Shown here piece after piece: positions 47,873-60,288 of a DNA stretch of 64,000 nt. The stretch lies in NCBI GenBank assembly GCA_001692895.1, contig KV748222.1, positions 1,146,683 to 1,210,682 on the forward strand. Direction: 5' to 3'. The position numbers were made by a program, and so were the translations under genes. This DNA is from Cenococcum geophilum 1.58 (lineage: Eukaryota; Ascomycota; Dothideomycetes; Gloniales; Gloniaceae). Every line of letters begins with the position of its first letter. The stretch's first letter is position 1. The notes under the pieces are model-generated. The model was not told the DNA's origin. It worked only from the letters and a program-made list of their open reading frames with translations, and ran no database searches.

Positions 47873-48097
47873 TGTTAGCGACTCAGTTAATCGAGGCACA
47901 AGCACAATAAGAGAGACGCGCAAGCCTATACAATTAGTAGTCTATAAACAAGGATCTAAAGCTAGAGAAAGGAAAGGAGAAAAAGAGCAGCGCCGGTTAA
48001 AGTAGGGTTCTTTTATACGGTCCTCTAGTCACATGACCTCAAAGTTCTGCTAAGTTCTGCTAGTCAAGTTCTGCCAAGTTCTGCCAGTGCCATAACA
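47873..48097 (-). repeat. 5' LTR of gypsy-B copy 2
   Basis: This 225-bp partner of 42182-42406 differs mainly by transitions. The sequence just inside (complement of GATAAGCTTTAGATAA) shows no standard TGG primer site. Confidence 0.92.
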
Positions 48098-48159
48098 CTA
48101 AGGCATAGTACCTTAGACTTAATAAGCGCCTAGGGTGAATTCCGTTCTTTTATATTAAG

Positions 48160-49231
48160 GTAATATCTAACATATATCTAGCTTATATCCAAGATATAAC
48201 CTAAATATAGCCCTATAGCAAACATTTCCTCGTCTATATTCTACCAGAGGAGATTTTCTATAAATAGGATTATACTATTAGAAAGACTGTAAGTTATAAG
48301 TGCTATATATCTTTATTATATCCTAGATCTAACTATAATAGAATCTAAATGCCGAGCATACTATTTGTGTTTGGGAAAAAAAATTTGCAAATAGTCATAG
48401 AGGATTAATTAAGCATATTAAGTCGCATTTTCCAGTAAGATCCCAGATATATCCACATTATAACCTCCTTCTAACCTTAAAATAAAAAAAGGTGGAGGCT
48501 ATATAATTAGGAGTGTAAAGCCTAGAGGTTAAAAAGAACTAGAATTGGATAATTTAGATAGTATATTTATCTATATATCTATATTATATCCTAAATCTAA
48601 CTTATCTTAGCGGCTTAAAAGACACTTTATAGAGCTATTTATACAAAGAAGGAACTATAGGTCATATACCCTATTAATAAAGCAGTAAAAAAGGCTGGAA
48701 TATATTATAATAGTTTAAACTAATGTTCTTCTATCTAGGATATATTACTAATATATTTTAGCCCCCCTAGCTAAAAATATACCCTTAACGGCCAAAGGTT
48801 ATAGAAAACGCAAAGTAACTTTAGCAAATCTAGGTATGTTATTATTTATAATCTTATTATATTATAGATCTAACCGGATTATATAGAGGAGCTAATTAAG
48901 TAAATACGCATTATATTCCGTTCTAAAATTCTATTAACCTTTAAGGGTAAAATAAGTTTAGGCAGTTATAATTACTATATAACTATAATCTAACTTTAAT
49001 ATAGCCTAATCGCGTTATAATATTTAAGGTTATTAGCAAGCCTAAAAATCAGAAATATTCTTTGTATAGGACCAGTAGCAAGAGTAAGTTTGCTAGTTAT
49101 ATTTCTATTATATCTTAGATCTAACGTAAATAGCATGCTTATTTAACTGGGGTATATATATCTGGTTTAACAAGGTATACTTATAGTTTTTAATTATATT
49201 ACTAATATATCTATAATCTAATTATAAATAG
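48160..49231 (+). other. Array of nine short related introns
   Basis: Putative introns: 48160-48210, 48289-48341, 48435-48491, 48561-48610, 48713-48761, 48834-48886, 48952-49004, 49084-49133, 49175-49231 (49-57 bp). Most show GTAAGT/GTATGT-like donors (48952 and 48713 look mutated), a branch CTAAC, and TAG 8-12 bases further. Introns at 48289, 48561, 48834 and 49084 share an 18-nt core, TTATATCCTAGATCTAAC, with 0-2 differences. Exons between them are only 41-102 bp. Further members are 39062-39128, 39160-39214, 39279-39313 or 39318, the split ones at 39468/41956 and 50354/56062, and 58787-58838. Confidence 0.7.
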
Positions 49232-50381
49232 AACTTCGTTTTACCTAATATAACGCTACCAGAGGTTGTAGATGACTTTAATAATAGGGAGTTATTTAAT
49301 ACTAAGGAGGACTACGCCGTGTGGGTTAAATAGGTTAAGGCGTTTATATATCTTAAATACATACTAGTTATATCCTGGTTATATCGTAGATACTATAAAG
49401 CATTATATATAGGCTATAGAATATTGCGCGGAGCATAGGCATAGCGCGGAGAATTTAGGTTAGGCTTTCTCTTAGATATTATAATATTACTCTATTTAGG
49501 TAATTACCTTAATATAACCTCTACCCTTTATACTCGTAAATATAAAAATTTGTATTAACTAAGTTCTTATTTTAATTTTCTAAGCTCCAATTTTATCTTC
49601 TAATTTTATAGTTTAATTGCTTTTACTTTAGCTTCTATATATAAAACCCAGGCTTCTTACTTACGAATATTTAATTGGGATTACTATAGCGTTAACTATT
49701 ATAAGAATTAAGCTTATTAAGTAATAGTTATATAAAGTAAGGACTATAAGCTACTCTTATGTCCTAGATACAGTTAGCTTATAAGCTAGATATATTAAGG
49801 ATATATCTAAATAATCCTACCCAACAGTGAAATAGGCCTAGGAGAGAGCGAAACCTACCTATTATTTAATATTGTAATAGAGGATACTAAAAAATATTAG
49901 CTTTATAGAATTTAGTAAGATCTAAAATATAATATACCGGAGTAAATAGAGGCAAGAGATTATAAGCGAGATTTTAATTATGCGCCTTGCGAACTTTGTA
50001 ATTATAACCATGGGCGTATACTAGTTCTGGAAGATAATATATCTAATATAATATTATTAAAATTAAAATCTTTATCCTCTTTAATACTTATAGATATAGC
50101 ATTAGCTTTTCCTTTGCCAGTATAGGCCTGTTTTCTTAATTTTTCTAGCTCTTTTAAAACTTATAGAACTATAGCAGATTATATTAGCAATATATTTACA
50201 TTAGAGCCATAATAAATCCATATATTTACGCTTCTCTGCTAAAGCTATTCTTTCGGTAATAGATATAGTTCGCGATATATATAAAATCCCATGCTGATAA
50301 TACGCCTTCTACGCTTTAAAATTAAAAACATTAATTCTTTATCCACTATAATTGTTATTATAATACTATATTACGGATATA

Positions 50382-53300
50382 GTAGCTCCGTTATGTCCTT
50401 AAGTTAGTCCTTTATAAAATAACTTAATAAACTCCTTTATAATAGATCTTAGTATATATATTACTTCTTAAAGGAGCTCTTGCTACACCCGGCCCAAAAA
50501 GACCAAAACTAACCAAAAGAACCCTAAAAAACACCTAGAGAATCCCCCTAAGATGCATGCATCGCAGGGGAGGCACACGTCGAACGACGGTGGCTCGCAC
50601 TCGTGCGCGACCGCTAGAACTACGCCCAGTAATAGCCCTCTATAATAAAGACGGGCGAATACCACACTATAAAGCGGAAATACCTTTATTAAGAAGGCAT
50701 CTAATAAAATATAAAGCCTATTAGACGCGTCTAGTATCTAGAATTGTAGGGGAGTAACCGTTAGCTATAACGAACTAATATAGCTAGTAGAATAGCTCCG
50801 CTAGTTTAGTGAACCTTAGGCGCCCCTCTAGCAAACCCTTAATTAAATCCTCTAACGGCTAAGTAAAATTAAAAATAAGTATAACCCCCCCTTACCGGCG
50901 AACCGTACCTAGGCCGCTATAGTTGCGCTTTTACAGCATAGGGAACCCACCCCCCTTAAGTTAATAACTGGGTATATAATTATAATATAACCAAATATAA
51001 AATAAGTAGAGGGGCTTAAGGGATAATTAGAAATAGAAGTTCTTATAGAGATATATAAAGAGGTTTATAATGCTATTATAGTCCAATACCTTAAGAGTAA
51101 AGATATTAAAGTTACCCTAAAGGACTAATAGGTAAAGGAATAAGCTATAAGGGCAGGGGATAGGCTAAGAGAACGTATTAGTATAAAAGTACTCCGTAAG
51201 GATTACTTAGTTAAAGTCCTAGTGGTTCCTATAAGCCTTAAGGTAGAAAAGGGACGCTAGGTGGATAACATAGTAATTATATAAGAGATAGTAAGATAAA
51301 CGGAACGCCTTATACTAGGACTCGAAATTACCTAAATCTAATAGCTTTAATAGAAAAATATAAACTAAGCATATAATGAGAATAATAAGAGGATATAAGG
51401 GTCGCTAAAGACTCGCTAGGGAGACGCCGGACGAACGTATGGCTCCCTTATTGTTAGCACATATATACTAGGAATATAAAAACTCCTTATCTAAAAAGAA
51501 ATAATTATAAATGGCCTTATATATAATATAAGGCTCTATAACCACAGACTACGCCTAGAATAATGCTATCGCTATATATAATAGGGACATACCTAATCTA
51601 TATACGCAGTATAGGTATGCTGCGGCTACTATATAGGCCCCTATAATATAAGATATTGCTTAAATTAAGACTAAATAAAATGCGTGAACTGCCACTAAAG
51701 TATATATAAGGCGTAGGAGAGAGAAGACTGCATTAAATACAGGAGATAGAAGGTAAGGGCTTAATAGCTACGGGAATAACTGCACGCTAGGTTATATAAA
51801 TAGAAACAATAGGCAATAAGCTAGGGGGACGCAGGCGCCTTTCTAGCGTTTCCTACCTTTAATACTAGAGGGCTAGGCTAGCTATCCCAAGCCTTAACGG
51901 GCCAGAAGCAACGCCGCGCGATATTACTAGACTAATTAGGGACATAAGGGCCACAGGGGATATAAGGGAGAGGACGCCCCGTAGGAAGACCCCTATAGAT
52001 AGCAATAGTAGGCTTAAGACTAGGATAATTAAGAATTAGACTTAATGCGGCAAATATAATATTCGTAGCTGACCTATAAAGGGTATATAGCCAACCAGTA
52101 AGAATAGAGGAAGAACTGGTAATAATAACAGATTTAGATATAGAAGCGCTAATAGAAATATAAGACACGGGAATAGAAAGCTCTATATAAAATAAGTAGT
52201 AACTAGGGTATAGATACAAGAGATAGAAGCTCTAAATATCCTAAAGAAAATAGAAATAGAAAAAGCGAGGAATAAAGGAGAGTTAAAGGACCCTCGCCAG
52301 GGGTCCACTACCTATCCATTATATAGTATAACTGCGGCAATATAAACCACCGCCTTATAAGGCCCCTACTAGATAGTCTAGACCTAGAGAAATACTATAT
52401 CCTTACTATATAAGAACCGTATTATAATACCTTTATATAATTAATATACTGCCCCTAAGGATTCTAGCTCCTATACAAACCAAAAGCAGCTATACGCGTA
52501 TACTTTATAATTAGTAAGGCTATTAGCCTATCCTTATAGTTATGGCAGGCAGTTAACCTAGATATTATAGTTATAACAATCCAAATATATAGGGGACTAG
52601 TATAAATTATTAATGTGTATAACCCTAGGGTTAAAGGGGTCCCATAAACAGAGAATATTATATTAATAATAAGCTTACTAAAAACTAAAGGTATAGAGTC
52701 TATCCTACTAGGAGATATAAACCTCCACCACCCGTGGTAGGGGGGTATCTATATTACTGTAGATTAACAGTTAGAGTGCCTACTAAGAGCTATAGATATC
52801 TAGGGCCTTAAGCTAGTTACCCCCCTAGAAGCAATTATATGGTAATGAGGCACCGCTAAAAGTATAATTAACCTCATATTTATAGACAAAGGCCTATACT
52901 AGAGACTTAAAAGATACAACCCTAAAGAAGAATAGGCACTTACCCTAAACTATATCCCTATCTAAATATAGCTAGACCTAAATACTAAAGCGCAACTAAA
53001 TAGAAAAAGATACGTAATAAGGAAGCTTAAGATAGATAGTTTCCTTAATGCGGTTAAATAACAACTCTAAGACCTAGAAGAAATTTACCTAATACTAAAC
53101 AAGCAAGGCTTATTGGCCACCCCTAAGAAAATCAACTAAAGACTAGAAAGGATCTAGGCAGTAATTAAAAATAGGCTGAAAGAGTACTGCCCGATCTTAA
53201 AACTAGGCCCCTATACGCGATATGTATAGTCTATATAATGCGCAGTTTTAGTTACTAGCTAATAATAAGCAAAAAGGAAATATATAAGTAGCTATAACCC

Positions 53301-56023
53301 TAAAGATAAGAGACAATATAAAGACATAAGAAACCAGCTAAAGAATATCCTAAAAAAAGAAGTAAGGAATAACTGGAAACAGTTTATAAATAAGCATACT
53401 TTTAACCCGAGCCTCCCCTATAATAAGGGCCTTTAGGCTATAGCAAAATAGGCAAAGAAAAAGGCAGGGCGCCTAGCAAAAGACCTACACCTACCACCCC
53501 TATAAAAAGTAGGAGAATTATAGGCTATAAATAACAATAATAAGAAGGCAAAGATCCTTATAGAAAGGTTCTTCCCCTAACTAGCTCTAGCAGACCTTAG
53601 TGATATTACGGGCGAAACACCGATGACTTGCCTGCGGGTTAATAGCGATATAATAATAGAGGAAATAGCTAGAACTATTAGCCGCCTTTTAAATAATACA
53701 GTACTAGGACCAGATGGGATTCTAAATAAGGCCCTAAAAACCTATAGGCCACTTATAGCACCTTGGCTTATAGATATAGCCAGAGCATACTTTGTTATAG
53801 GCTATTACCCGCAACTTGGAAGATCTATAATAACGGTTGTCCTATAAAAAAAAGGCAAAGTAGATTACTTAATCCCAGGAAGCTACCGCCCTATTGTTTT
53901 AGAAAACACCCTTAGTAAGATCTTAAAAAGGGTAATAGCGGAACGCATAGTAGACACAGTAGAGGAATACGCCCTACTACCGCAAAGCTAAATAGGGGCA
54001 AGAAAGAACCGCTTAATACTATTAGCACTTACGCTACTTACTGCCACCATTAAATCTGTATGGGCGATGCGAAAGAACTTTATAGTATTAATGCTTAGCC
54101 TAGATATTAGTACTGCCTATAATAATATACCCTATAAGCGTCTCCTGTATATCCTTAGGGCAAAGGGCTTCCTAGAATGGATTATATAATTTATCTAAGG
54201 GTTTATAGGCTAGAAAGAAATATCACTAGTCTTTAGCAGATACTAGAGCCCCTCTATTACAGTTGCAATAGAAATACTATAAGGATTACCCCTCTTACCT
54301 ATACTTTTCCTTTTCTTTATAAGTAACCTGCTTAACTCCTTTAAGGAAGGGGTAACCTAGGGGATAGGCTTCGTTAATAATATAAACCTAATTATATACG
54401 GGCCAACAGCCGCAGAGAATTGTAGAATACTAGAGAAAGCCTATAATACTTATATAGAATAGGCAAAACGTTATAAAGTCTAATTCTTACTAGAGAAATA
54501 CTAGCTAATCCATTTTATAAGAAAACGCAACCAATTTACAGATCTCTAGTATATAATTCGCATCTAAGGCTTTAGGGGTTAACTAGTTCAGGGCCTAAGG
54601 GTATTAAGAGTATAGGTAGATAGTAAGCTCCGGTAGAGCGTATATGCGGCGTAAGCAGCCTATAAAGGCTAAGTATAGTTTATCGCTTTATCTAGGATTG
54701 TTAATTCTATATAGGGTCTATACTTCTAGAGGTCACGCCTACTATATATAGCAGTTGTTTAGCTAACCATGACATATAGATCTAGTATTTAGGCCATTAA
54801 AGAAACTAAGAAGGGCCCCCCTAAATTACTTCTTAAACTACTTTAAAAGGTCTAAACAGCCTGCCTCTAGAGTATTACAGGCGGGTACAAGTAAATGGCT
54901 ACAGTACTACTTAAAAAGGAATCCAATATTCCCCCCCTATAGTTATATATTAAAGCTGCTATAATATAAAGAACGTAAAATAAACGCAACTCTAATATTA
55001 TAAAGTATATTAAGACACGCCTAAGTAAACTATAGAGGGACCCTAGGGTGCCCTGTAGGAGAATAAACCAACAACCCTAAAGTAGGGAAGAGATATTAGA
55101 GAAATAGGTAAAGAAAGTAAAAGAAAAATAGTGCCGCTTTAAGGCCTAGGCCTATATAGAGGAGAAAGGGAGACGTATAAGAGGTTAGTAAAAATAATAG
55201 TAAGATAGAGAAAGGAGCTAAAGTAAAACACGTAAGAATGCTAGGAAACTATCTACCGTAATATAATACTGGTTGGACCAACGCTAGAGAGGTAAATGGG
55301 AGTTAAAGGTACAGAGGCTGACTTAGGTAAGATAAACCTAAGCTATAGTATAGTTAATGCTATAGGGGGTAAATACCTAAGGGCTCCAAGAAGGCCTAAT
55401 AAAGGTAGAAAATATAATAGCAATATTTTTAAGAATAGGAATAATAGGACTAAAAGATTGGCTTTACTAGGTAGGTGTCCTAGTAGGTAGCCTAAGATGT
55501 AAATATAGCTAGCTAAGACAGACACTAAAACACGTAATACTGCTATGCCCCCTACGCACCAATTAAGAAATAATGCTCTTAGCAGCTAGTATAGAGAACT
55601 ATAATACACTGCTCTTAACATAAAAAGGCCTTAAGGCGGTTACCTAGTAGCTTATTAGTTAAAATATGCTAAATTAGTTCTAGGTTGTAAGGGAAATAGT
55701 AATAAAAGGTAAGGGGGTAAGTAGCAGGTGCCCCCTAGTAACTCTATAGTAGTAGAGTAATAGTTTATAATACTAGCGCGTCTATAGGCTTGTTACGGCA
55801 GCAGTGGTTCCTAAGAAGGTTAAACAGTAAGGTAGTAAAGCACCATAGGCGACTCGTAGGCGCTAAGCAGGCGAGTCCCAAAAGGCGAGGAGATGGATTA
55901 CAGGGTTTTCTTATTTTTCTTAAATAGAGTTTTCTCCCCATATATAAATAAGGAGTAGTCCGCATAGGCCTAATAGGGATCCGAATCGGACGTTAAGCAA
56001 TGAATTATTATTATTATTATTAT
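50382..56023 (+). mobile_element. Tad-like LINE, copy 2
   Basis: The 15-bp target duplication TATATTACGGATATA lies at 50367-50381 and 56024-56038. The 3' tail is (ATT)n. The body is colinear with copy 1 and differs mainly by C/T and G/A changes, with about 80 extra bases at the 5' end, so this may be close to full length (5642 bp). It landed in a putative intron of the interrupted gene. ORF1 zinc knuckles and ORF2 EN/RT motifs are the same as in copy 1. Confidence 0.92.
52020..55880 (+). pseudogene. LINE copy 2 ORF2 relic (endonuclease and RT)
   Basis: The endonuclease part includes LLGDINLHHPW at about 52709. An open stretch at 53623-53847 covers RT palm sequence (ISRLLNNTVLGPDGILNKAL, then YRPLIAPWL), a fragment of the LINE frame rather than a separate gene. 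GLPLLPILFLFF follows at about 54287, and the catalytic box has become FVNN at about 54370. The bases unknown in copy 1 (20795-20846) are readable here at about 52463-52513. Stops at Gln/Trp show RIP. Confidence 0.82.
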
Positions 56024-59000
56024 TATATTACGGATATATAAGATATACTAACATTAAAATAGCAGCTAAAAGGCTTAATTAACGCCTAAGATTATTCGCT
56101 CGAAAATGGGAGCATTTAACGGCGTTTATATTCTTTATAATTGTAGAGAATATATTGCTGTCCATTTTACTATAATATAGATTTATTCCAGATGCAATAT
56201 ATATATATCGCTTATATTAACACCAGTTTATGATTTTATGGTTATTACTATACTTTTCTATAACCATAAATATTAGAATATGGATATAGTATAGATTAAT
56301 TAGGGATATAATATCTCTATACCTTTAATTGCGTCTAAAATTTCGTAGTATTACTTACGGCTTATAGCCTCCATAATCGAAGCCATGTATTGCCTAATAC
56401 TATCTTAGCCTATATTTCCGGCTCTAATAACCCAATAAATACCGTAAAGAATGTGGATTTGGTAATATATAATTATAGACTTTATATAGCCCTGCTAGGT
56501 CTGCGAGGGGTTAATATCTACTAGGTAAAGGCCAAGCCCTAATATATTTTAGTAATATCTTTAACACATACGCATTATAAAATACCTTTTACCTACGCCC
56601 TATCTATATCTATAAGAGCTATATAAAATCCACGTTTATAGATATAACTTTAATAAATTAGATAGCCGCAATTCTTATATAAGCGGAATATAGTATAGAA
56701 AAGTTGTTAATATATCTCTACGAATTGGCCCATGGCTTAGTTTATAAAAACTCTTATTAGTATAATAACTATAGCCTTATTAGAATAAAGATATAACTAT
56801 AATATAACTAGGTTATATAATACCTTTATTAATTCTAGGGACATTTATAGCAATTATAACCTTATCTAGCCTAGCTGTACCGACTTATTTAAACGATATA
56901 TTAATTTTAAACATTTTTAACGTTAATAGTATTTCTACCTGGCCTTTTTAAAAGCATATAATTATTAGCTTACCATTTTTATAGAATATATCTTATATAT
57001 ATCTAGGACCAGTTTTATAATACAGATGCTTTTTAAATATTACCCCTTATATATCTTAACCTTATGGAAATAATAAAAGCTATTGCTTTTTAATTATATA
57101 TTAAATCTTATTAAGATTTGCTAGGCTTTAATAAAGGCTTAAAAGGCTAGTAATATTATATTTTTTATAAAACTCTTTTATTAAAGGGCTGTATATAAAA
57201 GAGCCTAATAGAGTAAGGATAGAGCATTAATATAGCTTAGATATAACATACTTAGAGTAAGCCCTGGCCCCAACTGTCGCTAGATTTATTATTAAAGTTC
57301 TTTAATAAGCTATATTGGAACCTTTGACGGAGGCGCTAGAGGATGCGTATATTTACCGTAAGAAGTTAAAATAACATAAGGGCAATCCTTAATATTATCT
57401 GGCTATATATAATTAAACTCTATATTATATAGGGCTAGTACCTATTTTCCAGGCCCTTAGGCGTGGTTATAACCTAGATATATTAGTGTTATATTATAGT
57501 TATATATATATTATAATAACTTACCGTAATTATCTAATCTTTTCTTCCTATACTTTACCGCTATATAGGTTTCTAGGGTACCCTAATAGCCTTAGTTAAG
57601 TAAATCTCTTAAATATTTTAATAAGTATCTTAAAACTAAAGAAAGAGACTTTTAATAGTGTTTTTTATAGTTCTGTGTTTAACTTCCCTTAGTACAGTAT
57701 ATACTTACCATAGGTCTATCTATAAGTGACTAGTTATAGCTTAGTTATAGTAGTAATATATTTAAAATCTATTAAATACTAACCGTGTACTTTATAATAT
57801 AAAGATATAGCTTATAACTAGCACTCTACTCTATACAGGTAATCTAGTACTAAAATGTATAACAAATACTATTATAAAGCCTATATATATATTAATAAAA
57901 ATAGATAATATAAATAAATGTCTTACGTATTCGTGTCTCTTTGTTTAATATTATCTTAATTTAATTCTATTAAATTGCCAAGGAAATATATAAGAGTTCG
58001 CGACATTTATATTATAACTTAGATATAGTAGCATAATATTATAGATATATTATACTTTTTCTTATAATTTACGTATTTTTTCCTAGTCCTCCACTGTAAT
58101 TTGCTTATAATAAAAGTTTTATAGTTAAGGGTCTAAATATTCGCAATAAAATACGCCTAAATAGGGTATCTGTCTTCTAAAACATTTTTAGAGGCTAAGA
58201 AGAGGGCATATTATACTTATTTTGTTCTTTAATATACATAAGTATTGTATCTATCTATATTAGAACCAAGTTATATATAGGATCTATCTAGGATATAGTG
58301 TCTTACATTTTCGTATATCTTTGTAATATTCTTATTATTTAGCTATAGGCCAGATAAATCTATAATATATCTAATCCCGTGCTTAGAGGACACAGAATAT
58401 TTTAATATCTCTTAACTAAATATAAGTCTTTCTACTATAAGCGATCCAGTTTATGTAATTAATATTAAGCCTAGCTATATTATAGAGATAATTAGTTTAT
58501 ATATTATATATAGCTCGCGTTATATAATTCTACTTACTACTATTATTAAAGAAGAGGCATTGGCAGATCGTTATAGCATGGGCATTTGGGATTAAATATC
58601 TTGGTAGTACTCCCGATATAAGCCAGATATATCCTAATTACTATCTTTAATGTTTATATATATACATTCCTCCTATACCCATTGCCCTTTATAAAAGAAG
58701 TCCTCCCGTAATTATTTTAAGTCTTTAATTAAAGGCTAAGTTTCTTCTATTAGCAGTAGTATAGAAAAACTACCTAAGATAGGCAGGTACGTAAGGGTAT
58801 CTGGATTATATCCTGGATATATTATTAATCTATCCTAGATACATCTTTACGCACTTCGGGATACTTACGTATTATTAGCCATTTTTAATACTAAGATTTG
58901 CACGATCTTAAATACGCCAAAGATAGGGTATAGTTGTAATATTATATAATAATGTATAGCTTTAATATATTAATCGCGATAATTTTAAAGAATTTTATAT

Positions 59001-59316
59001 TAAAAGCTCATTAGGTGTGCGCGCACGGGGCTAAAGTTCATCAAGTATAAGATTTTGCGACGTGGCGTATTTGAACACTCCCGGAGCTTTCGGCTACACT
59101 CTCCGACCTTCAGACTCCAACGCTTGGCCCTAGAGTCTGGACTGGAGTCTACCATGTGGGGGTGGGTCTGTTGCTCATAACTTAAATGCAATGCCCGGGT
59201 CCCGCAAAAGTTGCCTTGCGCCACAACTACAGCAATAGCCACTCTGAATCGCTCCCACCCACCTCACCCCAGACATCAATTAGGTTTTTGTTCTGTATAC
59301 CTACTACGCCTCCATC

Positions 59317-60195
59317 ATGGGCAGGAAACCAGCCCCCGTTCTGTCTTGCCAGGAGATGAACAGCGAACGTGCTGCCCGAGTGAGAGACAACAAGCGCCGA
59401 CATCGTGCTCGCCATAAAGAGTACGTTTTTGACCTCGAGCGCAGAGTGGCAGAGACACGCGAGCACGGGGTTCAGGCCACGAAAGAAGTCCAACTTGCGG
59501 CTCAGCGAGTCGCGCGCGAGAATGCCAAGCTGAGAGACCTGCTCAGAAGAATAGGATACGCCGACAACGCCATTGATGCTTGGGTGAAGGAGGATGGATG
59601 CTTGAATGACGGGGAGCGCCATCAGCTCATGTTAGAATTGATGTCAAAGAAGAGGGCGCAGAAAGTGAAGTCAACCTGCGCGCTACAGACAGGGGCGAAG
59701 TCCGAAGCTCGGAATGTCAGCACTAAAGAGGGAGAATCAGCCCCGATGAAGACATATGAGAGCGAAGAGTGCTCAAGTAAAATTTCTCCTGGTCCGTTAG
59801 AATCAAGCAGTAGAAACTCGGAAGCATCTCCGACCAAAATTTGCGCTGGTTCCTGCACAAAAGCCTCATCGCCATCTCAAAATCCCGACAATGCGAGAGC
59901 TCCCTGTAAACTCCTTACCCTGCTTGCGGAGAACCCAGCTGCCGATATCACTCAAGTATCGCTTTCAACACAATCAGAGAAGCAGCCGTGCAATACTAGC
60001 AAACCCGAAGACTGCAGTTCTGACGGGGTGAAGTGCTCTACCGCATATAAAATGCTCATACAGTATGCTACTTCGGAAGAGAAGATGGATAAAATTGCAG
60101 CGGCATTAGAAAGCGGATGTACTCCGTCTGCCACAGGTGGATGCAAGGTGAAGAAGAGTGTGGTATGGAAGCTGTTGGATGAGGAATACATTTGA
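59317..60195 (+). CDS. bZIP transcription factor
   Basis: A 292-residue protein in one exon, start ATG at 59317, stop TGA at 60193-60195. The basic region lies at about residues 18-36 (RVRDNKRRHRARHKEYV, the N-x7-R bZIP pattern). A leucine-zipper-like heptad region follows to about residue 75 (LERRVAE, then ENAKLRDLLRRIGY). Pezizomycotina regulators of this type, with the conserved R-x-R-x-x-E-Y/F, are often linked to secondary metabolism or stress. The middle is Ser/Lys/Glu-rich and probably disordered. The C-terminus has a conserved-looking MLIQYATSEEKMDKIAAAL and ends KKSVVWKLLDEEYI. It acts in the nucleus as a dimer. There is no sign of RIP, and codon use is GC-normal. The upstream 280 bp separates it from the dead gene. 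Confidence 0.9.
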   Translation: MGRKPAPVLSCQEMNSERAARVRDNKRRHRARHKEYVFDLERRVAETREHGVQATKEVQLAAQRVARENAKLRDLLRRIGYADNAIDAWVKEDGCLNDGERHQLMLELMSKKRAQKVKSTCALQTGAKSEARNVSTKEGESAPMKTYESEECSSKISPGPLESSSRNSEASPTKICAGSCTKASSPSQNPDNARAPCKLLTLLAENPAADITQVSLSTQSEKQPCNTSKPEDCSSDGVKCSTAYKMLIQYATSEEKMDKIAAALESGCTPSATGGCKVKKSVVWKLLDEEYI

Positions 60196-60288
60196 CTTCA
60201 TTCCACAAACGCTGTCTGCATTGGATTCGGTATGAATAGCGGCGATGGCACGAATTGGTACAGAAACGGATTGTTATCCTCACAGCAA

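Larger units (their letters stand above)
42182..48097 (-). mobile_element. Ty3/gypsy family B, copy 2, structurally complete
   Basis: LTRs of 225 bp lie at 42182-42406 and 47873-48097, and the 5-bp duplication CTAAG is at 42177-42181 and 48098-48102. Orientation is minus: the polypurine tract (complement of TTACCCCCCCCTCC) adjoins the low-coordinate LTR. The full Gag-Pol order is present. It is inserted in an exon of the interrupted gene; removing it with one CTAAG joins the two halves of the exon in frame. It has fewer mutations than copy 1 but still carries many stops. Confidence 0.95.
39053..59034 (+). pseudogene. Unidentified intron-rich gene, stretched by four insertions and RIP
   Basis: Pieces at 39053-39503, 41941-42181, 48103-50381 and 56039-59034 read as one plus-strand gene. 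It starts ATGGATAAG, followed by GTAAGT. The frame continues through AAKSLSASKERL and TKIEVVKD, IINKVLSSPSDS (after the split intron), a Ser/Thr-rich stretch, then YLRLNKRLG across the gypsy. Exon 48342-48434 is open for 31 codons (FANSHRGLIKHIKSHFP, perhaps a decayed zinc finger). Exons 48762-48833 and 49005-49083 are also stop-free. Elsewhere the stops are mainly TAA/TAG at likely Gln. Introns are 49-57 bp with GT, CTAAC and AG. The last intron seen is 58787-58838, and the frame ends at TAA 59032-59034. I do not recognise the family. One junction (after 48491) is out of phase, and 49350-50350 and 56100-58780 are only partly resolved. Confidence 0.65.

Noticed and set aside
48103..49400. Degenerate tandem satellite with a period of about 130 bp
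   Set aside because: The repeated motif always falls between splice-like donors and acceptors, and the sequence between motifs is open and not repeated. Introns explain it better.
53623..53847. Separate 74-codon gene
   Set aside because: It is the RT palm part of LINE copy 2 in the ORF2 frame.
59227..59622. Minus-strand open frame of 131 codons
   Set aside because: It is antisense to the bZIP coding exon; the sense protein has clear motifs.
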